Assembly (NCBI RefSeq): GCF_040529045.1
Contig: NZ_CP131914.1
Span: forward strand, 1,968,501-2,032,500
Source: Xanthomonas indica
GTDB taxonomy: Bacteria; Pseudomonadota; Gammaproteobacteria; Xanthomonadales; Xanthomonadaceae
DNA: 64,000 nucleotides
Direction: 5' to 3'
Shown: piece by piece, positions 30,579-39,336 of the stretch
Layout: each line of letters starts with the position of its first letter
Position numbering within the stretch: position 1 is the first letter of the stretch
Made by a program: the position numbers and the translations under genes
The notes under the pieces: model-generated
Told to the model about the DNA's origin: nothing
Databases searched by the model: none
The model's input: only the letters and a program-made list of their open reading frames with translations

Positions 30579-30919
30579 TGGCCAACCATCATTCGTCCTC
30601 CGACGCGCACGCCGAGCACGGCCATAGCGGCGGCCTGAAGTCCTACCTGGTCGGCTTCGTGCTGGCGGTGATCCTGACCGTGATCCCGTTCGGCATGGTG
30701 ATGAGCGGGGCCTTCCCGCGCGGCGTCACCGTCATCGTCATCGCGGTGCTGGCCGCGGTGCAGATGCTGGTGCACCTGATCTACTTCCTGCACATGGACC
30801 GTTCGGCCGAACAGCGCTCCAACGTGCACGTGGGCCTGTTCTCGCTGCTGATCATCGGCATCGTGGTGGTCGGCTCGCTGTGGGTGATGCACAACCTCAA
30901 CGTCAACATGATGCATTGA
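30578..30919 (+). CDS. cyoD: Cytochrome bo quinol oxidase subunit IV
   Basis: The 113-residue protein has a His-rich N-terminus (NHHSSSDAHAEHGHSGG) and three membrane helices, with VQMLVHLIYFLHMDRS typical of CyoD/COX4-type subunits. TAATG overlap with cyoC indicates coupling. A terminator follows, so cyoE (heme O synthase) is not part of this operon and is not in the window. Confidence 0.94.
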   Translation: MANHHSSSDAHAEHGHSGGLKSYLVGFVLAVILTVIPFGMVMSGAFPRGVTVIVIAVLAAVQMLVHLIYFLHMDRSAEQRSNVHVGLFSLLIIGIVVVGSLWVMHNLNVNMMH

Positions 30920-30943
30920 GGGCGGCACCGCCGCAGGGTCGCG

Positions 30944-30967
30944 AAGGCCGCCTCCGGGCGGCCTTTT
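30944..30967 (+). terminator. Terminator of cyoABCD
   Basis: AAGGCCGCC-TCCG-GGCGGCCTT followed by TT, 25 bp after the cyoD stop. Confidence 0.8.
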
Positions 30968-31131
30968 GCGTTCTACGGGCTGCAGCCCGGCAGCGCTGCA
31001 AGGGCAGCCCAAGCGCTCCGATATCGGCGTGGCGGGCCGGCACCTGCGGGAGCCGCGATCGGCATACCAAGGCGACGCGAGGCTGCATCGACGCCGTGCG
31101 CCCTGCGGAAACGAGGCGCGGCGCGCCGAGG

Positions 31132-31575
31132 TCAGTGCTGGTCTGCGCCGAGCGTCGCGGCGAGTTTCAGCAGTGTCTGCGCGTCTTCCGTGCTGAGGCG
31201 ATCGAGCAGTCTCGTTCTGACCGAGGTGGCGTGGACCGAGCGTGCCGCCGCGATCTTGTCCTCGCCCAGGGCGGTGATGGCGACCGTCACCACGCGCGGC
31301 TCGCTGCCGTTGCGGCGGACCAGGCCGCGCGCCTGCATGCGCGTGAGCTGATGCGACAGCCGACTCTTGTGCCATCCCATGGAATCGGCGAGCGCCTGTT
31401 GGCGCAGTTCGCCCTTGCCCAGATCCACGAGCCGCGACAGCACGCCGAAGTCGCTGCCGGTCAGGCCGGCCCCGGCGGCCAGGTCCTTTTCGACGGCCGC
31501 CATCACCGTCTGGCCCATCTGCTTGAAGGCGTGCCAGATCGCCAGCTCGCGTGTGGAAAGTCGCGCGTGTTTCAT
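31132..31575 (-). CDS. MarR-family transcriptional regulator
   Basis: The 147-residue protein has the MarR winged-helix layout: an N-terminal dimerisation helix, LTGSDFGVLSRLVDLG, the recognition region LADSMGWHKSRLSHQLTRMQARGLVRR, and the wing RVVTVAITALGEDKIAAA. It is divergent from a short-chain dehydrogenase, with two identical palindromes between, so it very probably represses that gene and itself in response to a small ligand. Ligand unknown. Confidence 0.92.
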   Translation of the reverse strand: MKHARLSTRELAIWHAFKQMGQTVMAAVEKDLAAGAGLTGSDFGVLSRLVDLGKGELRQQALADSMGWHKSRLSHQLTRMQARGLVRRNGSEPRVVTVAITALGEDKIAAARSVHATSVRTRLLDRLSTEDAQTLLKLAATLGADQH

Positions 31576-31596
31576 GCCGTCACCATAGACCCCGCT

Positions 31597-31644
31597 GGTT
31601 GACATGACAACCCGATGGGCGTATTCCTGGGTTGACATGACAAC
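31597..31644 (+). promoter_or_regulatory. Twin MarR operators overlapping the SDR promoter
   Basis: GGTTGACATGACAAC occurs twice (31597-31611 and 31630-31644). Each holds the dyad GTTG-n-CATG-n-CAAC, and the centres are 33 bp apart (about three helical turns). TTGACA inside the first (31599-31604), 17 bp, then TATTCC (31622-31627) form a promoter for the SDR gene; the second copy covers its start site. Binding would block RNA polymerase. Confidence 0.75.
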
Positions 31645-31711
31645 TTGAGCGCGGCCATGGGCCGGCAGGCGATGCCTGCCGAGCGGCCCGTATTCGATGG
31701 AGGCGAGGACG

Positions 31712-32482
31712 ATGTCCGCAACGACGTTTGCAGGTGTGGATGTATTGCTGACCGGCGGCAGCGACGGCATCGGGTTCGGCCTCGCGCGGCGCTTCCTGGC
31801 CGCAGGCGCAAACGTGCTGATCACCGGCCGGCATGCCGACAAGCTCGACCGTGCGGCCAAGGCCGCGCCCGGCCTGCAGACCCTGGTCAACGACATCGGG
31901 GTGGCCGAAGAGCGCGAGCGGCTGGCGCAGTACCTGCACGTGCGGCATCCCGGGCTGCGCGTGGTCGTCAACAACGCCGGCATCCAGCGACGCGTCGCGC
32001 TTGCCGACGACCAGGCGCCCTGGGCCGAATGCCAGCGCGAGATCGACATCCTGTTCGCTGCCGTCGTGCATCTGAACCATCTGCTGGTCCCGCTGTTGCG
32101 GCAGCATGGCGAGCCTGCGCTCATCGCCAATGTCTCCTCTGGCGGTGCCTTCGTTCCGCAGCCGTTCGCCCCGGTCTACAGCGCCTGCAAGGCCGCGCTC
32201 CACAGCTATACGGTCAACCTCCGCTTCGCGCTCTCCGCGACGCCGGTCAGGGTCGTGGAAATCATCCCACCCGCCGTCCGCACCGGCCTGGCAGGCCCTG
32301 GCATGGCCCATGGCGCGGACCTGGACGACTTCTGCGACGCCATCTTCGCCGGCCTCGCGGCGGGGCAGGCCGATGAGCTCGGCTTCGGAATGACCGATTC
32401 GGCGGAGTTTCGGCATCGTCTCGACGTGGAGCGTGCCGTGTTCGATGGGTTCTCCGGGCGCTTTCCCGTGCGCAGGTACTGA
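31712..32482 (+). CDS. Short-chain dehydrogenase/reductase (DltE-like)
   Basis: The 256-residue SDR has the NAD(P) motif TGGSDGIG (about 14-21), NNAGIQ, a catalytic Ser in NVSSGGAF and YSACK (Tyr-x3-Lys), then an IIPPAVRTGL segment. The sequence resembles DltE-type oxidoreductases, whose substrate is usually unknown. The ATG at 31712 has a GGCGAGG Shine-Dalgarno sequence and is preferred over an ATG five codons upstream. The product is probably made when the MarR repressor is released. Confidence 0.88.
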   Translation: MSATTFAGVDVLLTGGSDGIGFGLARRFLAAGANVLITGRHADKLDRAAKAAPGLQTLVNDIGVAEERERLAQYLHVRHPGLRVVVNNAGIQRRVALADDQAPWAECQREIDILFAAVVHLNHLLVPLLRQHGEPALIANVSSGGAFVPQPFAPVYSACKAALHSYTVNLRFALSATPVRVVEIIPPAVRTGLAGPGMAHGADLDDFCDAIFAGLAAGQADELGFGMTDSAEFRHRLDVERAVFDGFSGRFPVRRY

Positions 32483-32640
32483 AGCGCGATCCGCTGCGTG
32501 TGCGGGGCTCGCGTCTCGTGGAGCGCGGTGCCAGGCGCGGCGATCGCCGCGGGCATGACCTATGGCATGGCACGTGGCGGCGGCGCGGGCATAGCATGGG
32601 GGTTTGCCTGTCCGCTGTCGTTCGCCCCCCTGGAGACCCC

Positions 32641-34530
32641 ATGAGAAAGTCCACCGCCTGGATGGCGCCGTTGCTGCTGGCCGCCACTGTCGCGTTCCAG
32701 GCCTCGGCGCAGACCGCCCCGCCGCGCGACGTGCCGTTCGCCGGCACGCTGAAGATCGATGTCGACGCCACCGATCTGGCGCACCGCATCTTCCGTGTGC
32801 GCACCACCATCCCGGCCGCGCCGGGACCGATGACCCTGCTGTACCCGCAGTGGATCCCCGGCAACCATTCGCCGACCGGCCCGATCGACAAGCTGGCCGG
32901 GCTGGTGATCAAGGCCAACGGCAAGGTGCTGCCGTGGACGCGGGACCAGTACGACGTCTATGCGTTCAAGATCGACGTGCCCGCCGGCGTCAGCGAGATC
33001 GTCGCCGAGTACCAGTTCCTGTCCTCGCAGGGCGACGGCCAGGGCCGGGTGATGATGACCCCGGAGATGCTCAACCTGCAGTGGAACACCACCGCGCTGT
33101 ATCCGGCCGGGGTGTACGCGCGCAACATCAAGGCGCAGGCCAGTGTGACCCTGCCGGCCGGCTGGGACTACGCCACGGCGCTGGAGACCGCGTCGCGGAC
33201 CGGCGACACGGTGACCTTCAAGCCGATCGATTTCGACGACCTGGTCGACTCGCCGATGTTCGCCGGCAAGTACTACAAGCGCATCGTGCTGGATGACAAG
33301 GGCAATGCGCCGGTGGCGCTGAACGTGTTCGCCGACAAGCCCAAGTCGCTGGAGGCCAAGCCCGAGCAGGTCAAGGCGCACGTGGCCCTGGTGCAGCAGA
33401 TGGACAAGCTGTACGGCGCGCGCCACTTCGACCACTACGAGTTCCTGCTGGCGCTGACCGACAAGCTCGGCGGCATCGGCCTGGAGCACCACCGCTCCAG
33501 CGAGAACAGCGGCCCGCTGGACTATTTCACCGAGTGGGACAAGAGCTGGGAGATGCGCGACCTGCTCGCGCACGAGTTCAACCACTCCTGGAACGGCAAG
33601 TACCGCCGCGGCGCCGACCTGGCCACGCCCAACTTCAACGTGCCGATGGGCGACAGCCTGCTGTGGCTGTACGAGGGCCAGACCCAGTTCTGGGGCGAGG
33701 TGATCGCCGCGCGCGCGGGGCTGTGGACCCAGGACCAGGCCCGCGACATGCTGGCCAACGTCGCCGCCACCTACCAGCGCGGCCGGCCCGGCCTGGCCTG
33801 GCGCGCGCTGCAGGACACCACCAACGACCCGACCATGTCGATGCGCCGGCCGCGCGCCTACCGCAGCTACCAGCTGAGCGAGGACTACTATTCCGGCGGG
33901 CAGATGGTCTGGCTGGAGGTCAACGCCAAGCTGCGCGAGCTCAGCGGCGGCAAGCGCTCGCTGGACGATTTCGCCAAGGCGTTCTTCGGCATGCACGACG
34001 GCGCCTGGGACGTGAACCCCTACACCTTCGACGACATCGTCGCCACGCTCGACGGCATCGCCAAGTACGACTGGGCGACCCTGCTGCGCAGCCGTCTCGA
34101 TGAGCACGGTTCGCTGGTCGGCGGCATCGAGGCCAGCGGCTGGAAGCTGGTCTATACCGATCAGCCGAACGCGGCCAACAAGACCAGCGAGGCGCGCAAC
34201 AAGAGCCTGGACCTGAGCTATTCGCTGGGCCTGAGCCTGGACCAGCAGGGCCAGGTGCAGTCCGTGCTGTGGGACAGCCCGGCGTTCAACGCCGGCCTCA
34301 TCGCCGGCAACCGCGTCGTGGCGGTCGGTGGTCAGGAGTACAGCGCCGAGGCGCTCAAGGACGCGATCACCGCGGCCAAGGGCGGCAGCGCCCCGATCGA
34401 ACTGCTGGTCAAGCGCGGCGACCGCTACGACACCTTGCGCATCGCCTACCACGGCGGCCTGCAATATCCGCACCTGGAGCGCATCGCCGGCACCCCGGAT
34501 CGCCTGAGCGAGTTGTACAAGGCGCGTTGA
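32641..34530 (+). CDS. M61-family aminopeptidase with PDZ domain, exported
   Basis: M61 (glycyl aminopeptidase-like) zinc peptidases act in the periplasm. The 629-residue precursor has a signal peptide (MAPLLLAATVAFQASAQ, cleavage near ASA-QT). The zinc site is HEFNHSWNGK (HExxH) and the downstream Glu is in LYEGQTQFWGE. A PDZ domain near 530-600 includes SPAFNAGLIAGNRVVAVGG. The natural substrate is not known. It stands alone, followed by a hairpin and a REP element. Confidence 0.93.
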   Translation: MRKSTAWMAPLLLAATVAFQASAQTAPPRDVPFAGTLKIDVDATDLAHRIFRVRTTIPAAPGPMTLLYPQWIPGNHSPTGPIDKLAGLVIKANGKVLPWTRDQYDVYAFKIDVPAGVSEIVAEYQFLSSQGDGQGRVMMTPEMLNLQWNTTALYPAGVYARNIKAQASVTLPAGWDYATALETASRTGDTVTFKPIDFDDLVDSPMFAGKYYKRIVLDDKGNAPVALNVFADKPKSLEAKPEQVKAHVALVQQMDKLYGARHFDHYEFLLALTDKLGGIGLEHHRSSENSGPLDYFTEWDKSWEMRDLLAHEFNHSWNGKYRRGADLATPNFNVPMGDSLLWLYEGQTQFWGEVIAARAGLWTQDQARDMLANVAATYQRGRPGLAWRALQDTTNDPTMSMRRPRAYRSYQLSEDYYSGGQMVWLEVNAKLRELSGGKRSLDDFAKAFFGMHDGAWDVNPYTFDDIVATLDGIAKYDWATLLRSRLDEHGSLVGGIEASGWKLVYTDQPNAANKTSEARNKSLDLSYSLGLSLDQQGQVQSVLWDSPAFNAGLIAGNRVVAVGGQEYSAEALKDAITAAKGGSAPIELLVKRGDRYDTLRIAYHGGLQYPHLERIAGTPDRLSELYKAR

Positions 34531-34543
34531 GGCGGCGAAGTCC

Positions 34544-34576
34544 CCCCGCCCGGCGTCGTCATGCCGGGCGGCGGGG
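34544..34576 (+). terminator. Probable terminator hairpin after the M61 gene
   Basis: A GC-rich stem CCCCGCCCGGC around GTCGTCAT with a three-base bulge on the 3' side (GCCGGGC-GGC-GGGG), 13 bp after the stop. There is no T-tract, so termination is uncertain. The rest of the 310-bp gap to radA holds the REP at 34654. Confidence 0.45.
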
Positions 34577-34653
34577 AGCTACGTCCGCGTCGCGCTGTGC
34601 GGCAAGTGATCGATCGCCGCCGCTGCGTTGAGGAGGCGTACGGTGCGTCTGTC

Positions 34654-34721
34654 GTAGGAGCGGCTTCAGCCGCGACGGGGCATTACCGGTAACGCCCGTT
34701 CGCGGCTGAAGCCGCTCCTAC
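34654..34721. repeat. REP-like inverted repeat, family 1
   Basis: Arms at 34654-34676 and 34698-34721; the right arm has one extra T (GTTCGCGG). The loop CATTACCGGTAACGCCC is itself partly palindromic (TTACCGGTAA). Confidence 0.85.
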
Positions 34722-34839
34722 AAAAATGCGTGGTTTTTCGGTTCGCCGACGCCGTTGGACGAGCGTGGCGCACCTCCGTCGCGGACGCTGAGACCGCCAG
34801 CCACTATGCTGATGCATTGTCTGAGCGGACCAGAAGCAG

Positions 34840-36225
34840 ATGGCGAAAGCGAAAACGGCCTATGTCTGCGGCGAGTGCGGCGCCGAATACACCAAATGGC
34901 AGGGCCAGTGCACCGAATGCGGCGCCTGGAACACGCTGAGCGAGATCGTGCTGGAGAGCGCGGCCACGGCCAAGGCGCCGGCCGCGGCGCGCCGCAGCGG
35001 CTGGGCCGGCAAGGCCGAGACGCCGAAGATCACCGCGCTCAAGGACGTGGAGCATCGCGACCAGGCGCGCGTGTCCACCGGCATCGGCGAGTTCGACCGG
35101 GTGCTCGGTGGCGGCCTGGTGGAAGGCGCGGTGGTGCTGATCGGCGGCGATCCCGGCATCGGCAAGTCCACGCTGTTGCTGCAGGCGCTGGCGAAGATGG
35201 CCGGCACCCTGCCGGTGCTGTACGTGACCGGCGAGGAATCGCTGGGCCAGGTCGCCGGGCGCGCGGTGCGCCTGGACCTGCCGCTGGACGGGCTCAATGC
35301 GCTGGCCGAGACCGGCATCGAGCACATCCTGCAGCACGCCAGCGCGGCGCGGCCCAAGCTGATCGTCGCCGACTCGGTGCAGACCCTGTGGACCGAGGCG
35401 CTGACCGCCGCGCCCGGTTCGGTCAGCCAGGTGCGCGAGAGCGCGGCGCGGCTGGTGCGCTATGCCAAGGAGACCGGCACCGCGGTGTTCCTGGTCGGCC
35501 ACGTCACCAAGGAAGGCGGCATCGCCGGCCCGCGCGTGCTCGAGCACATGGTCGATGCGGTGCTGTACTTCGAGGGCGAGAGCGGCAGCCGCTTCCGCCT
35601 GCTGCGCGCGTTCAAGAACCGCTTCGGCGCGGTCAACGAACTGGGCGTGTTCGCGATGGGCGAGAAGGGGCTGAAGGAAGTCTCCAATCCGTCGGCGATC
35701 TTCCTCTCCGGCGGTAGCGCGCACCAGCCCGGCAGTTGCGTGATGGTCACCCGCGAGGGGACGCGGCCGCTGATGGTGGAAGTGCAGGCGCTCGTGGATG
35801 CCTCGCCGCTGTCCAATCCGCGGCGCGTGGCGGTGGGTCTGGAGCAGAACCGGCTGGCGATGCTGCTGGCGGTGCTGCACCGCCATGGCGGCATCGTGGT
35901 CGGCGACCAGGACGTGTTCGTCAACGTGGTCGGCGGCATCCGTGTGCAGGAGACCGCGGCCGATCTGCCGGTGCTGCTGGCGGTGCTGTCGTCGCTGCGC
36001 GACCGGCCACTGGCGGAGAAGACCATCGCCTTCGGCGAGGTCGGCCTGTCGGGCGAGATCCGTCCCGTGCCCAACGGCGAGGACCGGCTGCGCGAGGCCG
36101 CCACGCACGGCTTCAAGCGCGCCATCGTGCCCAAAGCCAATGCGCCCAAGACCGGCACGGTCAAGGGCATGGAAGTGATCGCGGTGGAACGCCTGGCGCA
36201 GGCGTTGGAAGCGGCGAGCGAATAA
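34840..36225 (+). CDS. radA: DNA repair/branch-migration protein RadA
   Basis: RadA promotes branch migration and recombinational repair. The 461-residue protein has the N-terminal zinc finger CGEC...CTEC (residues 10-27), a RecA-like ATPase with GGDPGIGKSTLLLQ near 103, the RadA-specific KNRFG motif, and a C-terminal Lon-protease-like domain (VGGIRVQETAADLPVLLAVLSS in part). Length is as expected. It is isolated, preceded by a REP element; the 298 bp after it, before the lectin-phosphodiesterase stop, contain hairpins only. Confidence 0.97.
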   Translation: MAKAKTAYVCGECGAEYTKWQGQCTECGAWNTLSEIVLESAATAKAPAAARRSGWAGKAETPKITALKDVEHRDQARVSTGIGEFDRVLGGGLVEGAVVLIGGDPGIGKSTLLLQALAKMAGTLPVLYVTGEESLGQVAGRAVRLDLPLDGLNALAETGIEHILQHASAARPKLIVADSVQTLWTEALTAAPGSVSQVRESAARLVRYAKETGTAVFLVGHVTKEGGIAGPRVLEHMVDAVLYFEGESGSRFRLLRAFKNRFGAVNELGVFAMGEKGLKEVSNPSAIFLSGGSAHQPGSCVMVTREGTRPLMVEVQALVDASPLSNPRRVAVGLEQNRLAMLLAVLHRHGGIVVGDQDVFVNVVGGIRVQETAADLPVLLAVLSSLRDRPLAEKTIAFGEVGLSGEIRPVPNGEDRLREAATHGFKRAIVPKANAPKTGTVKGMEVIAVERLAQALEAASE

Positions 36226-36453
36226 GCCGCGCCTCGGCGGTCGCGTCTTCGCCGTTCCTGCGGGCTGCGTCGCTGCGAAGCGCGATGCGGTGGTACGTGC
36301 GATGGCGCGGCTCAGGTCGCGCCGCCGTCGCATCGCGCGGCTGGCGTGGAGCGCTCCGCTCGCCGCGGCAGCATGCGATGCATCCATTCGCTGCACATCG
36401 ATGCGTGCGATTGGCCATGGATCGCAGTCAGGCCATGATGCTTGCGCACAGCG

Positions 36454-36517
36454 AACGGCGCGCGTCGCCACGCGCGCCGTTGCCGTCACGGCGCCGCAGG
36501 CGCGATGGCGCCTGCGG
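36454..36517 (-). terminator. Tandem hairpins downstream of the lectin-phosphodiesterase gene
   Basis: Two perfect stems lie side by side: CCGCAGGCGC-GATG-GCGCCTGCGG (36494-36517) and, next in the minus direction, a 12-bp AACGGCGCGCGT stem with a 4-base loop (36454-36481). No T-run follows, so they may act as transcript-stabilising 3' structures as well as terminators. Confidence 0.55.
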
Positions 36518-36522
36518 GTCCG

Positions 36523-37827
36523 TCAATCCTTGCGGTACACCACGCCGAGCTTGTCGATCTCGTCGCCGTCGCGGCCGGTGAAGCCGGCGATGTGCCAGCC
36601 GCTGGGCGCGGTGAGCGTGTAGGTCTCGGTGGTCGGCGTGCCGGCGCTGAGGCTGCGGCCCTGGTTGGTGCGCAGGCTCAGCGAGAACAGCCGGGTGTGG
36701 CCGTTGTACTGGCCCACGCTCAGCGTGGCCGAGGTCAGCCGCTCGTTGGCAGCCAGACGCAGCGTGACCGGATCGCCGCCGCTGCCGCCGTGGGCCAGGG
36801 TGCTGCCGTTGTCCAGGCCCAGCGCGATGCCGTCCAGGCGCTCGGCACCACGCAGGGTCACGCTGGCGATGGTGCGCTGCTCGGCGCCCTTGGCGATGTC
36901 GTTGAACGGGGTGCCATGCGGGCCGCCGAACTGGTCGCTGGTGCGCACGGTGGTGCCGACTGCCCAGCCGAACTGCGCGGCCAGCGGGTAGTGGTCGGAC
37001 AGCGGCTTGCCGTCGCTGTCGTAGAAGTTGCCGTCGTCGAGCTTGTAGCGGTTGGCGACCAGGGTCAGCTGCGGCGCGTCGCGGTACAGGATCTTGTCCA
37101 CCACCTCGCAGTCGTTGGTCGGCGGGGTGCCGCACAGCAGCGGTGGGGCACCGGCGGCGGGGGCGCTGCCCTTGACCAGTTCCACCCAGGTATCGGTCAG
37201 GCCGTTGGCGGCGATCAGCGTGCGGATGTTGTCGTCGGCACGGGTGTAGCGGGTGTTGGAATCCATCATCACCAGCACCGCGTTGCCGGCCGACCAGGTC
37301 TGGATGAACTGCGAGAGCTGGCTGATGTTGGCGCGGCGTGCGGCCAGGTCGCCGCTCTCGGTGCCGGCGTTGGGATGCGCGTTGTACACGTCCAGCAGCA
37401 CGCCGTCGTCCAGGCGCACGCGCATGTAGCTGAAGCCCTTGGGGGTGAGGCAGTCGGTGCCGTTGCACTTGTCCCACTTGACCCGGGTGAAGTCGTCGAA
37501 GCGGTAGTTGCTCAGCGTGTTGAGGCCGTCGCCGATCGCCGCGCCGCCGCTGGTGGGCGTGCGGTAGGGGTGCTTGTCGCCTGCGTACAACGTGGCGTGG
37601 TAGTTGAAATCTTCCTGCACGTTGATCAGGCCGTAGGGCGCCAGCTTCGGTGCGATCTGCGCCGTGTTGGCGGCCGGGTTGCTGCTGGAAATGCCCTGCG
37701 GCAGGCCGGCGACGTTGTAGGTGAGCACGTCGAGGACGCCGACGTCCGATTGCGCGTGGACCACGCCGGCGCAGGCCAGGCTCAATCCGATACCGTAGCT
37801 CACGAGGGTGCGTAGATGCTGGATCAT
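36523..37827 (-). CDS. Secreted endonuclease/exonuclease/phosphatase-fold enzyme fused to a jacalin-like lectin domain
   Basis: The 434-residue precursor has a signal peptide ending in ACAGVVHAQS. Residues about 30-285 are an EEP fold of the sphingomyelinase/phosphodiesterase type: DVLTYNVAGLP, NVQEDFNYH (metal Glu), DVYNAHPNAG, VMMDSNTRY (catalytic Asp-x-Asn) and SDHYPLAAQF (terminal Asp-His). Residues about 290-434 look like a jacalin-type beta-prism lectin: FGGPHGTPFNDI, SVTLRGAERLDGI, GGSGGDPVTLRL and GWHIAGFTGRDGDEIDKLGV. The lectin probably docks the enzyme on sugars of a host or envelope. Substrate unknown; a phospholipid or other phosphodiester is plausible. It is the last gene of the sigma/FecR/receptor/phosphatase cluster, 109 bp after the phosphatase gene. 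Confidence 0.85.
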   Translation of the reverse strand: MIQHLRTLVSYGIGLSLACAGVVHAQSDVGVLDVLTYNVAGLPQGISSSNPAANTAQIAPKLAPYGLINVQEDFNYHATLYAGDKHPYRTPTSGGAAIGDGLNTLSNYRFDDFTRVKWDKCNGTDCLTPKGFSYMRVRLDDGVLLDVYNAHPNAGTESGDLAARRANISQLSQFIQTWSAGNAVLVMMDSNTRYTRADDNIRTLIAANGLTDTWVELVKGSAPAAGAPPLLCGTPPTNDCEVVDKILYRDAPQLTLVANRYKLDDGNFYDSDGKPLSDHYPLAAQFGWAVGTTVRTSDQFGGPHGTPFNDIAKGAEQRTIASVTLRGAERLDGIALGLDNGSTLAHGGSGGDPVTLRLAANERLTSATLSVGQYNGHTRLFSLSLRTNQGRSLSAGTPTTETYTLTAPSGWHIAGFTGRDGDEIDKLGVVYRKD

Positions 37828-37936
37828 GAATCGCCTCTTGCGGGTTGGGAGGAACAGCGGATGGCGCGAGCGCCAGGGGCGGTGCTGGAAGGCACCGATG
37901 CCGCCGCGCGACCGGCCGGGGCCGGCGCACGTGGCG

Positions 37937-39238
37937 TCATGGGGTCAGGAACCGCGGATCGAGCGCGGCCTCGACCGCGGCGGCGAAGGCCGGCAGCGGG
38001 CAGTCGTAGGCGGCGTCGGCGCGGCTGCACTGCGGGATGAATACGGGCGAGCTCAGCGGCGGCGCCTGCAGCGTCAACGCGCGGCGTTCGCGCAGCTGCG
38101 CCAGGCTCTGCGCGATGTAGCGCAGGCGGATCACCCGCTCGCCGTCGGCGCGGCGCCAGCGCTCGAATACCAGTGCGCCGCCGGGCACGGTCTGGTCCGG
38201 TTGGTAGCCGGGCAGTTGCCAGTGCAGGTCGAGCATGCCGGCCAGCAGGGTCAGGGTGCCGTCGTGGCCGGACAGCACCACCAGCCGCGCCGCGCCGCCG
38301 ATCGGCGCGGCACGCGTGGCCTGGCCGCTGCCTTCCAGCAGCGTCGCCAGCAGTCGCGCCGCCAGCGGCGAGGCGGCCATGCGTGCCACCGCCGGCGCGC
38401 GCAGGCGCAGCGCGAACTCCGCCTGGTGCGGGGCGAAGGCGCGCAACAGGCTGGCTTCGTCCACGCCGCGCCAGCCGAGCGCGGCGAAGTCCTGGCCGTC
38501 GGCCCAGCCCATCAGCAGGCTTTCGCTGAGGCCGGAAGCGGCCGCGGCCGGGCCCTCGATGCCGGGGATCGCATCCTCGGCGTCGCCCAGTCGTGCCGGC
38601 ACCGCATCCAGGCGCAGCTTGCCGCTGCCGGCGTCGGCCGGGCAGGGCCGTTGCGCGCACTGCAGCAGCAGTTGCTGCAGGCTGTCGATGGCATCGGCCT
38701 GGGCCGCATTCCAGGCCTGCGCATCGCCGCCGATGCGGCCGGCGATGGCCGCGCGCATCTGCGCCACCGCGGCGGGAGTGCGCAGGGCGGGCGCGCCGTC
38801 GAACAGCGGATCGGAGGTGCCGTCGGCGACGCTGTGTACCGGGTTGGCGCAGCCTGGGGTCAGCGTGCTGGCCAGCGCCTGCGCAGAGGCCACGGTGCGC
38901 TGGGTGCGGTTGGCCCAGTAGTACGCGGCCGCGCAGCCGTCGCCGGCGAACAGCCCCAGCGGCGCGTAGCGGGCGCGGTAATAAGCACCGAACAGCCGTT
39001 CCAGCGCCGCGCCGTTCGCGGTGAGATGCCCGGCTGGCACCGCGAAGCGCGGCCAGGGGCGCGCCGAGTAGCGCTCCAGTTGCTCGGTGCTGGACATCGC
39101 CGCGCGCACGCCGTGGCGCTTGAGGATGACGACTTTTTCCAGCGTTTCTGTCGTGGCCGGTTGCGCGCGTGCCGCGGCGCAGGCCAGCGGCGCGAGGGCG
39201 AACAGGGCGAGGGTGGCGAGGCGCGACAGCGGTGGCAT
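37937..39238 (-). CDS. Histidine acid phosphatase, phytase/glucose-1-phosphatase type (exported)
   Basis: The 433-residue precursor has a signal peptide (LATLALFALAPLACAAARAQ). The active-site motif of branch-2 histidine phosphatases, RHGVRAAM, is at 41-48, and the proton-donor pair appears as SGHDGTL (about 323-329). These enzymes (AppA, Agp) hydrolyse phytate or sugar phosphates in the periplasm. Several Cys could form disulfides. A GGAG Shine-Dalgarno sequence is 7 bp before the ATG at 39238, and the gene is 98 bp after the TonB receptor. Phytate versus another phosphomonoester cannot be decided from the sequence. Confidence 0.88.
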   Translation of the reverse strand: MPPLSRLATLALFALAPLACAAARAQPATTETLEKVVILKRHGVRAAMSSTEQLERYSARPWPRFAVPAGHLTANGAALERLFGAYYRARYAPLGLFAGDGCAAAYYWANRTQRTVASAQALASTLTPGCANPVHSVADGTSDPLFDGAPALRTPAAVAQMRAAIAGRIGGDAQAWNAAQADAIDSLQQLLLQCAQRPCPADAGSGKLRLDAVPARLGDAEDAIPGIEGPAAAASGLSESLLMGWADGQDFAALGWRGVDEASLLRAFAPHQAEFALRLRAPAVARMAASPLAARLLATLLEGSGQATRAAPIGGAARLVVLSGHDGTLTLLAGMLDLHWQLPGYQPDQTVPGGALVFERWRRADGERVIRLRYIAQSLAQLRERRALTLQAPPLSSPVFIPQCSRADAAYDCPLPAFAAAVEAALDPRFLTP

Positions 39239-39336
39239 CGGCAAGCTCCAGGCAGAGTCGGTGCGATGGCGGGCGCCCGCGGCCGCGCAGGCAACGGGCG
39301 CCGGGCGGCTGCCGCGCATGGCGGCAGCGCGGCGGA

